From assembly GCA_963082975.1 (NCBI GenBank), contig OY720344.1, positions 81,766,053 through 81,830,052 of the forward strand: a DNA stretch of 64,000 nt, written 5' to 3'. Position numbers and translations under genes: made by a program. Below the pieces are notes generated by a model. It saw only the letters and a program-made list of their open reading frames with translations, searched no databases and was not told where the DNA came from. Below, piece by piece: positions 38,091-47,953 of the stretch (the first letter of the stretch is position 1; every line of letters begins with the position of its first letter). This stretch comes from Labia minor. Lineage: Eukaryota; Arthropoda; Insecta; Dermaptera; Spongiphoridae.

Positions 38091-39856
38091 AAACCTGTAT
38101 ATATATATATAGATATATAGATATATAGATATATTTATTAAAAGTAATTCAATTTTATTTTATTATATTATATTTAAATTGATTGTGGAACCATATTTAT
38201 TTAAAATATATTGTTTATTTTATAATTATCATTTTTAATATATCAAATCAATTTATTTATTTATCTATTTTATCTATTTATTTATTTATCTGCTATTTTA
38301 ACAATTGTTTTAATTTTCTTCTTCATTATTTTTGTTTCAAGTCAAATCTTAATTTATTTTAATAATTCAAATCTCATTAATAATATATCTATTCACTCAT
38401 TTAATATTTATTTTTATGTATTTGTTATGTATTTTTTTAAGAAATAATTTATTATTTTAGTGTTACTTGTTTGATATTTGAATACTGGCAACCCTTCTAC
38501 AGCTGTTTGTCTATTTTCGCATTATTTATTTATTTAATTAGCATTTGGATTATTTATTATTGTAATTTGAGATTAGCGGCTTCTTTACAGATGTCAATAA
38601 TTATTTATTCTTTTTGTTTTAGAGGCGTTAACATGACTGAATTTAATGAGCCGTTATAGGATATTATTATTATTGATGTTAATATTTATTTTTTGAAAAT
38701 TATCGATTTCCATTTGAAAATGGCATCAATGAACAACCTTAATGCTATTCTTTCCTTTGGACATTATTTGTCAAAGCAATTTTGAAAATCATATTTAGAT
38801 CGTTCCAAATGATAAACAAAATATCAAAGGTTTTTATTTTGTTGTTGTTATGAAAAAGATCTTTTCTAAAAGTTGATCTAAAAAGGATCAAGATCGAAAG
38901 ATATAATGAGAGAAGTGGGGGTGAAAGCAAGCCAAAAAGGGGTGTTTTTACCAAAAGGCAAAAGGCGTGGATATGGCCATTAAATAGTTTGACAGTTCAA
39001 ATATACTTATTTGACAGCTTATAGCCTTAGTGATAGCATCAACAACAGTGATAAAGGATAAAAAAACGAGGCTTAATTGACTTGTATGTTCAAGGGAGGA
39101 AATTAAAGCCCTCACAATATAAGCTTATAAAAAATATATATATTATTTCAAACATCAAAGAGCATATATATTTGTGTTAAACGTGGTATCAGTCTTATCA
39201 TAAAGTGTTTAGAAATGAATGAGATTAAAAGACTTGAGCCCAGTGGAAATGAAAGGGAAAGGCTTAACCGTGTATTAAGATTAATTGGAAAATATTTTCA
39301 AGAAGGGGTTGCAAAATGAAAATATCTCTCTCCACTTTAAGGGGTTCATATTTTATTCATGAACTGGAATAGGTGGGTGTTTCAAATAAGATGATTATTT
39401 TTAATATTCTTGTTTTATTAACGGCATCAAATAATTGCGAACGTTGAATTATAACTGATTTTTTTTCTAATTAAATATTATATCAAATCCGTTAAAAACA
39501 GAAAAAATATTAAATATATAATTAAATATTGAATATATTTATAAATGAAAAATACATCATTTGAAATAAAATAAAATGTTTCTTGCAATAAAATGTCGTG
39601 AATCTGAAATAACGTAATACGTCTTTGTAAGGTCAACCCTTCAGTGCATAATCGCGTATATTATTATCGTATGTTCGATTGTCGTAACACTTTAATTTGG
39701 CACTGTTATCGTGTGATCAATTTCACTTTAGTTTCTTACTTTATTTTGACAAACGTCAAACTAAATATTTTAAGGTTATGTTGTTAGTAACCACTGACAT
39801 TCACTTCACATCTTTTATACACGTCTTAGTTAAACTCAAAAATTATTATTATTATA
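38091..39856. other. AT-rich intergenic DNA
   Basis: No gene. It opens with a GATATA microsatellite (38100-38135). A moderately complex patch lies at 39600-39720. Confidence 0.5.
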
Positions 39857-40520
39857 TCTTATATATAAAATTCTCGTGTCACAAAACTTTGACAGAATAC
39901 TCCTCCGAAACGGCTTGACCGATTCTTATGAAATTTTTTATGTATATTCAGTAGGTCTCAGGGCATGTCAGACTTCCTTTAGAAAACCGCTAATTGGTAA
40001 GGTGTGTCCAGGAAATGCTAATTAATTAAAAATAGTTTAGTTACCATACTAGCTCATAGAGGCGCTGGTGGCGATAATTTGACATCATATATATATCCTG
40101 ATAGGAGCCTTCAAATATAAGTGGTTCGTAGGTGAACGGTCTAAGGCGTTAACTGATGACTTTGTACTTTCGGTTCGAAACTAGCAAAGGCACATTTTTT
40201 TTTAAAGTATTATATATTTTTTTTACAAATTTATTAATTTTTATTATTTTAATATTTTATTAAATTATTTTATTTTATTAAATTAATTTTATTAAATTAA
40301 ATTTTATTATTAAATTGTATTTTATTGAATTTTAATATTAAATTTTATTTTATTAAATTAATAATTATGTCAATTAATTTTTTGTGAATAAATAAACAAA
40401 TATAAAAACTATATATAAAATTTGAATTTTCATCCATTCATTCATTTAAAATGATATTAACTTTCTCTTCCTTCTTGGAAAAACCCATATTGCCATCCCT
40501 AGCGTCAACTATCTATGTAT
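39857..40520 (+). mobile_element. Non-autonomous Helitron H1 (3' hairpin missing)
   Basis: It begins TCTTATATATAAAATTCTCG, a Helitron-type 5' end (TC plus a conserved 'tctcgtgtcac' block). It matches H2 (46189-46818) closely through the 'cctccgaaacggct', 'ggcgctggtggcga' and 'atatatatcctgatagga' blocks. A tRNA-like segment is embedded at 40121-40193. The distal part is A/T-rich and ends in the module shared with the hAT element. The GC-rich hairpin and CTRR end seen in H2 are absent, so the right boundary is uncertain. No Rep/helicase is encoded. Confidence 0.7.
40121..40193 (+). repeat. tRNA-like (SINE-type) segment in Helitron H1
   Basis: A box-like text 'gtaggtgaacggtctaagg' at 40128-40146 resembles the D-arm of a leucine or serine tRNA, and 'ggttcgaaact' at 40172-40182 fits the B box (GGTTCGANNCC-like). 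Spacing suits an RNA polymerase III internal promoter. It is too degenerate to be a functional tRNA. Confidence 0.45.
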
Positions 40521-41223
40521 ATATATAAAAAAGGTTTTTGTCTGCATATTGCAGCTGGATGCTCTGTGCTCAGAATTTAAAAATTATTATAATATTTCAC
40601 TTTTTATTTTAAATTCTAATATTCAAATATCAATTAAATTAAATAATTTATTCTAAAAGTTGTCATTTAAATTTATTTAATAAAATATTTAGATCATATT
40701 TAACTTAATTCTTTATATATATTTGAATATTTCTTTTTTTCTATTTGAAAGTGAAAGCTTAAAAAAACAGAATATATTATTTTTAAACTTTTATGAATAC
40801 AAAAATATTTTCTAATCGTCAATTAAAATTACTAAATTATATTATTTTTGTTTTTGTTTCAATTATTAATTACAAATATATTTTAAGTGCAAAAATGATT
40901 TCTTGGTTAATTAAAATGTTTTTTTAGACAAATGATATAAACGAGATGTTTTAAATTTATGTCTTTTTTATATTTTTTTATTAATAGGCTTCTTTTTTTA
41001 TTTTTAATTTTTAATAAATTCTCTTTTTTGATATGATATTAATAAAAAATAATATTAAATTGTATATAAAATTAAAAATTAGAATATTTGAATTTTTTTA
41101 AATTTTAACACATGTAATCAATCATATGCATAACAAATGGAAAATTTTGAAAATCAACTTAGTATTAAATTCAGAAAAAAATACTCATATATAGAATATA
41201 ATAGACCATTCGAATATAATATA
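40521..41223. other. AT-rich intergenic DNA
   Basis: No gene; strongly A/T-rich up to the LTR element. Confidence 0.5.
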
Positions 41224-41227
41224 AAAC

Positions 41228-41938
41228 TGTAACGAATGTATATTTGTTATATATAAATATGACAAAGTCACCCCAGGCGCTGTTGCATGACTGAATGGCA
41301 ACGTCTGGGGGAGTCCAACTGCCCTCCGCGCGGTTGGTGACTTGGCATTATATAGTACAGTCAGATGCTAACCTTCTTTGTGTAAAGACGTGTTATCCTG
41401 TCTCCGCGTTCTTTGTGTAAAGACGTGTTTTGATGATCCTCCATGTTGGATGGATCCTTTGTGACTCCCATGGTGGAGAAGTAATATAATATTTCTTATA
41501 ATTATACATTTTCTTTGACTCCCATGGTGGAGAAGTAATATAATATTTCTTATAATTATACATTTTCTTTTAAACAACCGTTTTTCAATTTAACTTAAAC
41601 TACATCCTTATTGACCAGTCTCATTAAAATCTGCTTTACCTCTGAGTATAGCATGGCGCCCATTTAACCTTCATCTCTGCTGGACCATTGGAGGAAAGGG
41701 AGTTTGTTCTCTGCAGCTGCGGGTAATATTTTCCCCCTTCAAGAAGATATCCACCTGTTTACCTGTGGAGACCTTAAACTCCTTATTTTTCCCTCTCCCA
41801 TTTCCTCTCTTCTCTCTTCTATCACATTTTCCCTCCCTTCTCTCCCCCTTCTTCCCTCCTCCTTGTAAGGGGCCTGTTGGCATCCACTGTGGGCCTCCCC
41901 CCTTACAAATTGGCACCCAACGTGGCCCTCCCCTTACA
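41228..41938 (+). repeat. 5' LTR
   Basis: It starts TGTAACGAATG and ends TTACA. It contains a 53-bp tandem duplication (about 41461-41568, starting gactcccatggtggagaag), a duplicated 'ttctttgtgtaaagacgtgt' and a TATA-like 'attatatag' near 41347. A pyrimidine-rich block (41780-41870) precedes the end. The 3' edge is ambiguous because the LTR end plus primer-site unit is repeated with a 31-bp period (ttac at 41903 and 41934). Confidence 0.88.
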
Positions 41939-41955
41939 AATTGACGCCCAACGAC
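41910..41955 (+). promoter_or_regulatory. Primer-binding-site-like motifs
   Basis: Two successive sites read ttggcacccaacgtgg (41910-41925) and ttgacgcccaacg (41941-41953). They resemble the retroviral site complementary to the 3' end of a lysine tRNA (tggcgcccaacgtgggg type). The second directly follows the likely LTR end. The host tRNA cannot be checked here. Confidence 0.6.
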
Positions 41956-42383
41956 AAGGCCTGTTTTCCCCACCCCTGTGAAGGCAATAAGTGATATTAG
42001 TGCAAATAATTTGTGAATATTAATCAACCATATGGTGACACTCGCCCTAAGGAACAACCACACTTAAGTACATTTATATATATTTTTTTTTCTTTTGGTT
42101 TTAAAACCTATGATTTTTTTTTTATTTTTCTTTCTATTATTTATACTTTGTTTGAGAATTGAATTTTTTTTTTCTCTCTTTCTCAGTTACATTGACATTG
42201 TATTATTATTATTATTATTTTTTATTTTTACTTTCATTGTATTTATTTATTATTTAGTTATTAGGATTTATTTAATTTAATATTCAATTTATATATTTTT
42301 ATTTTTATATTATAGTTTTTACATACAATTAATTAATTATTATAATTAGTAGTAAAATATAGTATATAATTTATTGTTAAGAG
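41956..42383 (+). other. LTR element 5' leader
   Basis: This is the untranslated leader between the primer site and the ORF, with a T-rich section (42080-42330). The hydrophobic ORF inside it is an artefact of T-rich DNA. Confidence 0.6.
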
Positions 42384-44144
42384 ATGGCTTTCCTCACTAG
42401 AGCACGTAAGGAGGATTTAATAGTTTTGGCTGATGAATTGGGCATTGAAATTAATAATTCAATGAAAATTATTCAAATTAAAGATGCTATATTAGCACAT
42501 GATGATTTTGATGATGAGATAGCTCAGGGTATCCTCAATTCTATTGTAGAACAGAGAGTTGAAAGGCTAGAGTTAGAAAAAATTAGACTTAACTCACCTC
42601 ATCAAAACCCTCCACCTGTAGGAGCCCCCTTTCCCCAAATAGATTTAGCCAATCGCCTCCCAAAACTTAATAAAAATGATGATATTAATTCATACTTAAT
42701 GGTCTTTGAAAGACAGATGAATTTTTTTAAAATACCTCAAGAAAATTGGGTATCTTATTTATCTACAACCCTCCCTTTAGACCTAGTAAGGTTGTTATAT
42801 AGAGAATCGGATAAAAATTTAATGGATTTTAATTATATTAAAACCCTTTTGATGCAAAGATTTAAAATCACTAAAGAAAAGATGCGTCAATTATTTTACA
42901 ACAGTAAAAAATGTCCCACTCACACGTGGACTGATTTCTATCATAGCTTATTGGTTCATTTTGAATCATGGATAAAGGAATTGAATATCAATAACTTCGA
43001 GGCATTAAAGGATTTAATTATTACAAATCAATTAAAAACTCACGTGTCATCACAATGTCGTGAGCACTTTTTAGATGAATGGGAAACATTAAATAAGCCT
43101 CTTGAATTAATAAAAAAACTTGAAAATTATGACAACCTCCGAAATACGGATGGCAAAATTGTAAATAAAGTAGCCCCCCGTGGCACTGATACCGTTTCTA
43201 TGGAGAAACCTTTTAAAAATGAAAAAAAATGTTATGGATGTGGGAAAATAGGTACTATTAAGCCCAAATGCACTGATTGCAATCCCCAATTAAAAACTAA
43301 TAAAGTAGATCCTACTTTTAATTTTAGTAATACTATCAAAATATCTTCAAATGAACAAAAAGGATTTCTCCCTCTCCTCCCCATTCAAATAGGCGATGCC
43401 ACGGGTACGGCATGTGCTGACTCTGGTGCCTCTCATTCCATAGGGAGTGAAAAATTATATAATATTTTAAAAAATAAAAATGTTACATTTTATAATAAAT
43501 CAGTAACTATTAGTTTGGCTGATGGCTCTAGTCAAGAGCATCAAGTAGATTTAATTGATATACCTATAATTATTAAAAATAAAATAGTGCCCACCAGGCT
43601 GATGTTTTTTCAAAATATAAAAATCCCTAGAACTTTATTGGGAATTGATTTTTTAAAAAAATCAAGAGTGATTATTGATTTTTTTTCTAATCAATGGTAT
43701 TTTGGTAGTAGGGTGAAATCAAAATACCCCTTTGAGAAAGAGGAACCCCTTTTCGCCTCTGAACCTCATAGGATTGATTATTTATCTGGTGTTTTGATTG
43801 ATAACAAAATGTTAAACGTCTCCCAAAAGCAGAAATCGAATCCCTTATTGAACGAATCCAATAATACCTTTACTGCAGGGGGAGAGCCTACACCTTTTGG
43901 TGAGCACATAAATGGACAGGTGATTTACAATGACAACTTCGTCCCAGAAATCACCCCTTATCTAAAGAGATTCACAAATAATTTGAAATTTATAAATGAA
44001 AGAATCGAATCTAAGCAAGTAAAAAATAAGAATTACAATGATAAAAATCTTCAACAATTGTCATTTCCTATACAAACTCGCTCTTGGTATAGGAGATATA
44101 TTCCTAAAAAGAGAGGTCGACCTCGAAAGGGTGACTCTAATTAA
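42384..44144 (+). CDS. Gag-protease polyprotein of an LTR retrotransposon, pol-deleted
   Basis: This 586-residue protein should form the particle and process itself. In order: a SAP-like helical start (residues 1-50, MAFLTRARKEDLIVLADELG); a Gag capsid-like region (about 90-250); a zinc-knuckle remnant C283-x2-C286-x9-C296 in which the histidine position is threonine; an aspartic protease with the D346-S-G-A active site and the LLGID flap-side motif at 418-422; then, instead of reverse transcriptase, residues about 520-560 (EITPYLKRFTNNLKFINERI) resembling the region just before the integrase C-terminal domain of Ty3/Gypsy elements; and a basic tail KKRGRPRKG (575-583) like an AT-hook. The start at 42384 is the first ATG of the frame and fits the family's MAFL opening. 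The frame is unbroken. The integrase match is inference. Confidence 0.88.
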   Translation: MAFLTRARKEDLIVLADELGIEINNSMKIIQIKDAILAHDDFDDEIAQGILNSIVEQRVERLELEKIRLNSPHQNPPPVGAPFPQIDLANRLPKLNKNDDINSYLMVFERQMNFFKIPQENWVSYLSTTLPLDLVRLLYRESDKNLMDFNYIKTLLMQRFKITKEKMRQLFYNSKKCPTHTWTDFYHSLLVHFESWIKELNINNFEALKDLIITNQLKTHVSSQCREHFLDEWETLNKPLELIKKLENYDNLRNTDGKIVNKVAPRGTDTVSMEKPFKNEKKCYGCGKIGTIKPKCTDCNPQLKTNKVDPTFNFSNTIKISSNEQKGFLPLLPIQIGDATGTACADSGASHSIGSEKLYNILKNKNVTFYNKSVTISLADGSSQEHQVDLIDIPIIIKNKIVPTRLMFFQNIKIPRTLLGIDFLKKSRVIIDFFSNQWYFGSRVKSKYPFEKEEPLFASEPHRIDYLSGVLIDNKMLNVSQKQKSNPLLNESNNTFTAGGEPTPFGEHINGQVIYNDNFVPEITPYLKRFTNNLKFINERIESKQVKNKNYNDKNLQQLSFPIQTRSWYRRYIPKKRGRPRKGDSN

Positions 44145-44404
44145 TTATTAAGAACTATTGTATATTTTATTTGATTTTTGTGAACTTTTTTTATATTATT
44201 AATTGTTTAATTAAGTATTAAGATTATTATGTGTTTTTCTTAAATTTTTGTGAACTTATGTATTATCCATTTTTTTAGTTAAGTATTAAGAATTATTATA
44301 TCTTTGTCTTTAATCTTTATGAATTTTTTTTTTGTTGTATTATTAAATATTGTTTTTCGCTTTTCTCTTTTTCTGACTCCTTCGTTGGGACTTCTTCAGG
44401 AGTC
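44145..44404 (+). other. LTR element 3' untranslated region
   Basis: T-rich sequence with three imperfect repeats of 'taattaagtattaagaattatt' type (44205-44300), then the GC-richer 'tgactccttcgttgggacttcttcaggagtca' hairpin-like stretch (about 44374-44406) just before the purine tract. Confidence 0.5.
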
Positions 44405-44416
44405 AGAGGGGGAGGA
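44405..44416 (+). promoter_or_regulatory. Polypurine tract
   Basis: A run of purines (agagggggagga) immediately before the TGTAA start of the 3' LTR, at the place where plus-strand synthesis is primed. Confidence 0.85.
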
Positions 44417-45217
44417 TGTAACGAATGTATATTTGTTATATATAAATATGACAAAGTCACCCCAGGCGCTGTTGCATGACTGAATGGCAACGTCTGGGGG
44501 AGTCCAACTGCCCTCCGCGCGGTTGGTGACTTGGCATTATATAGTACAGTCAGATGCTAACCTTCTTTGTGTAAAGACGTGTTATCCTGTCTCCGCGTTC
44601 TTTGTGTAAAGACGTGTTTTGATGATCCTCCATGTTGGATGGATCCTTTGTGACTCCCATGGTGGAGAAGTAATATAATATTTCTTATAATTATACATTT
44701 TCTTTGACTCCCATGGTGGAGAAGTAATATAATATTTCTTATAATTATACATTTTCTTTTAAACAACCGTTTTTCAATTTAACTTAAACTACATCCTTAT
44801 TGACCAGTCTCATTAAAATCTGCTTTACCTCTGAGTATAGCATGGCGCCCATTTAACCTTCATCTCTGCTGGACCATTGGAGGAAAGGTAGTTTGTTCTC
44901 TGCAGCTGCGGGTAATATTTTCCCCCTTCAAGAAGATATCCACCTGTTTACCTGTGGAGACCTTAAACTCCTTTTTTTCCCTCTCCACATAAGATCCATT
45001 TTTTTCCCTCTCCCATTTCCGCTCTTCTCTCTTCTATCACATTTTCCCTCCCTTCTCTCCCCCTTCTTCCCTCCTCCTTGTAAGGGGCCTGTTGGCATCC
45101 ACTGTGGGCCTCCCCCCCCTTACAAATTGGCACCCAACGTGGGGCTCCCCTTACAAATTGGCACCCAACGTGGGGCTCCCCTTACAAATTGGCACCCAAC
45201 GTGGGGCTCCCCTTACA
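44417..45217 (+). repeat. 3' LTR
   Basis: It is nearly identical to the 5' LTR but 90 bases longer. Extra sequence comes from a duplication in the pyrimidine block (about 44972-45010, including 'cacataagatcca') and from additional 31-bp units at the end (ttac at 45120, 45151, 45182 and 45213), each carrying a primer-site-like 'ttggcacccaacgtgggg'. Confidence 0.88.
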
Positions 45218-45221
45218 AAAC

Positions 45222-45539
45222 TATTTTTCTCCTTCTATTTTAAATTTAAAAAAAAACGGAGTGTTACGAAATTAAGATGCCTGGATAGATAAATGGGCTG
45301 GAAGAAGAGGCAATTTATAATTTTCTTCTAATTCAGATTGAAATTAATAGTGATAAGAAAATATATTTATTAACAAAATCTTAATATACAAAATGTAGAA
45401 TTTGAATATGTAGAAGGATAATAATATTTGAGAAAATTTAAATCGAGGTAGAAATCGGGAAACGCCTGTTATCATGCAGTAAAGAGGGTAATCTCATCAA
45501 AATTATTATCAAAAGGAATCAAAATTAAAATATATAAAC
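45222..45539. other. AT-rich spacer
   Basis: No gene or identifiable repeat between the LTR element and the LINE tail. Confidence 0.5.
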
Positions 45540-45975
45540 CAATTATTTTGCCTGCCTGTTGTATTATATGGGTGGGACGCATGGTCTATGACCCTGGGAG
45601 ATGAGAGTAGATTCAGAGTATTCTTTCCAGCATATATTGGCCAAAGAAAGGTGAGGTCACCGGGGAATGGCGGAGACTGCATAACGAGGAATGGCATGAC
45701 CTCTATGCATCTTCAGAAATAGTTAGGGTTATAAAAGCGAAAAAGCTGCGATAGGCAGGAGACGTGGCTAGAATGGGAGAGGAAAAAGATATTGGATTGG
45801 AAAACGGTGCGGAGACCGATTGGAAAACGTCCGCTTGGAAGACCAAGGACGCGTAGGAAGGGACGTAAGAGAGATGGGGCAAGGGCTCAAGATAGGGACA
45901 CTTGGAGAAATGTGGATGCTGCGGCCAAGTACTTTCGAGTTCCTTAGAGTCACAGAGATAGATAGATATAACATA
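45540..45975 (+). mobile_element. LINE 3'-end fragment (5'-truncated)
   Basis: Translating this piece in shifting frames gives the closing region of a non-LTR retrotransposon ORF2: EWRRLHNEEWHDLY, then a damaged version of the 'R-W-A-G-H-V-A-R-M' stretch (agacgtggctagaatggg), 'GKRPLGRP' and 'AAKYFRVP', followed by 'agagtcacagagatagatagata'. At least two frameshifts or stops are present. The GATA-type tail and wording match the fragment at 59426-59745. Overlapping minus-strand ORFs are antisense shadows. Confidence 0.75.
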
Positions 45976-46117
45976 TACAATAATATACAATAATAATATA
46001 TATAATTAAAATATATTTTAAATAAGAACACAAAAAGAAATGAACGTTTTATGTAATATACTGATTGAAACAAAATGGATGAAAACCTTTTACTACTCTT
46101 AACCAAATACTATTTAC

Positions 46118-46188
46118 CACTCGGGGGGTACAGGGGGCGGAGCCCCCGTCTAGGTGCGGAGAGCGCCGAAGGCGCTCGGGGCAGCTGG
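46118..46188 (+). mobile_element. Solo Helitron 3' end
   Basis: This 71-bp segment repeats, with four transition differences, at 46748-46818. It has a 'gggggc gga gccccc' hairpin, a second hairpin gagcgcc-gaa-ggcgctc (46160-46177) and the terminus cagCTGG followed by T, all features of a Helitron 3' end. Nothing Helitron-like is recognised to its left, but another Helitron begins immediately to its right. Confidence 0.75.
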
Positions 46189-46818
46189 TAATATATATAA
46201 AATTCTCGTGTCACAAAACTTTGACAGAATACTCCTCCGAAACGGCTGGACCGATTCTTATGAAATTTTTTATGTATATTCAGTAGGTCTCAGGGCATGT
46301 CAGACTTCTTTTATTAAACCACTAATTGGTAAGGTGTGTCCAGGGGGTGCTAATTAACTAAAAATAGTTTAGTTACCATACTAGATCATAGAGGCGCTGG
46401 TGGCGAAAATTTGACATCTTATATATATCCTGATAGGAGACTTGAAAACAATACCGTTTCATGGCTAAACCAGCTAGCGCGCCATCTTATGACTTTGCAT
46501 CCTCAGTTCGAAACTCGCAAAGGCACATTTTGTTTAAGTATTATATATTTTTTTTTACAAATTTATTAATTTTTATTATTATTATTTTAATATTTTATTA
46601 AATAATTTTATTTTATTAAAATAAATTTTATTATTAAATTTTATTTTATTAAATTAATAATTATGTCAATTAATTTTTTCTGCATAAATAAACATATATA
46701 AAAAACTATAGAGATGGGACAGGGTAAGAGTTAGATGGTTATAGGGTCACTCGGGGGGTACAGGGGGCGGAGCCCCCGTCTAGGTGTGGAGAGCGCCAAA
46801 GGCGCTCGGAGCAGCTAG
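46189..46818 (+). mobile_element. Non-autonomous Helitron H2
   Basis: A 630-bp unit starting 'taatatatataaaattctcg' directly after the solo 3' end and finishing with its own copy of the 71-bp end: hairpin gagcgcc-aaa-ggcgctc, then cagCTAG and T. The canonical TC at the 5' end is replaced by the junction. The body matches H1 over its first 250 bases except for a diverged tRNA-like segment (46455-46524). No Rep/helicase is present. Confidence 0.82.
46455..46524 (+). repeat. tRNA-like segment in Helitron H2
   Basis: 'tggctaaaccagctagcgc' (46462-46480) is A-box-like and 'agttcgaaact' (46505-46515) is B-box-like. The B-box half matches H1 (cgaaact.gcaaaggcac), whereas the A-box half resembles a different tRNA class from that of H1. 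Confidence 0.4.
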
Positions 46819-47953
46819 TATAATATATAAATATAGCTAATTAAATCGTTTGATCTTTGACAAATATTTTTTATTTTTATAAATATATTAATAGCATATT
46901 TAACAATTTTATAAGGGATTCAATTGAGTAAACATAGATATTTTATTAGAAGGTATAAATAGGATTTTTTCATGTTCTAAATGCAATTAAATTATAAATC
47001 ACTTTCTACTTATATTATCTATTGATAATCCATCGTAATATATTTTCAAAAAGAAGAATGGGGAAGAAAAAAAAATAATATTTTTCTCTCCTATATAACT
47101 GAATACTGACTGATTAATATTCCATTTATTTTTGTTACTTTTTCTCATTCCTGAAGTGATCCAATAATTTATGGGAATAATTCTTGGCTCAATAGATTAG
47201 CATATTCATTATCATATTCATAATCTCATTTCCTCCTATGATGAGTTGTTAGCCGCTCGATAGCAGAAATCCGGGGATTTTCAACATTTACTGTTCTTTC
47301 TTCTTCTTTTTTATATTTCTTCTACTTTTCATTTTAGAATGAATTTCGTATCGAGTTATTTTTTTTCTTTTCGTTTTTTTTAGTTTAATTGGGTTGGAAA
47401 AGCATGCGGTGGAGGCAGGGGGTGTCTGTCTATGACAGATGATGGTATGTGGCTCTCTATAATGTTGATTCATTAACGACCTAATCCGCAACTTAAATTA
47501 GAGACACACGCGCATTATTCCACCTGAACTGTTGTTCTTTGCGTGGTAGTCAAGTTAATCAGACCTCGTCCTGTCTTTCATTAGATGGGGATAATTGGCT
47601 CAACCAGATGCCATCGTCACTTTTATACGAAAAAGTTATCGTAAACTATCCGCTTACGCAGTAAGAATTCAACTCGAATTAGCTATAATGTAGGAGGACT
47701 CATGAATAAGAAATTGTATTAATAAAGTATTTCAAATTATATGTGGTAAATAAATAGTGTCAAAATTTTTTCAAATTAAAAACAAAAATTGGATTTTAAC
47801 TCTGTCAAAACTATGATTTCTAAAAGAAATCAATGATGATATTAAAACAAAAATACATACACTACAAAAAAGATAAAATCTTTTTTATAAAAAATTTGAA
47901 ATCGTTTTTATAAAAAATTTGAAATCGTTTTTTTAATAATTTTAATGTGATTA
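46819..47953. other. AT-rich intergenic DNA
   Basis: No gene. A more complex patch at 47490-47690 could be regulatory. A 23-bp tandem duplication (ataaaaaatttgaaatcg...) lies at about 47889-47933. Confidence 0.45.

Larger units (their letters stand above)
41224..45221 (+). mobile_element. Young non-autonomous LTR retrotransposon (Gag-protease only)
   Basis: The element is 41228-45217, flanked by aaac (41224-41227 and 45218-45221; the adjacent base makes aaaac also possible). LTRs begin TGTAA and end TTACA, and lie at 41228-41938 and 44417-45217. Their first ~460 bases are essentially identical with one substitution noticed (near 41690/44889), and the later part differs by small insertions, so the insertion is recent. 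A primer-binding-site-like stretch follows the 5' LTR and a purine tract (agagggggagga, about 44405-44416) precedes the 3' LTR. The 2.5-kb interior holds one ORF (Gag plus protease). There is no space for reverse transcriptase, RNase H and integrase, so it must be mobilised by another element. Confidence 0.93.

Noticed and set aside
41368..41577. 69-residue minus-strand ORF with an internal duplicate, present again at 44557-44766
   Set aside because: Both copies lie inside the two LTRs and the repeat in the protein is simply the 53-bp LTR duplication read antisense.
41671..42063. 130-residue minus-strand ORF
   Set aside because: It is the antisense of the LTR pyrimidine-rich block and leader; its glycine/arginine-rich part is low complexity.
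42095..42280. Very hydrophobic 61-residue ORF in the LTR leader
   Set aside because: The hydrophobicity comes from T-rich DNA; no family features.
44893..45292. Two plus-strand ORFs with repeated 'LTNWHPTWGSPYK'-type text
   Set aside because: The repeats are the 31-bp primer-site units of the 3' LTR read in different frames.
45703..46106. Overlapping minus-strand ORFs rich in serine and proline
   Set aside because: They are antisense to the LINE tail, which reads as a transposon protein on the plus strand.
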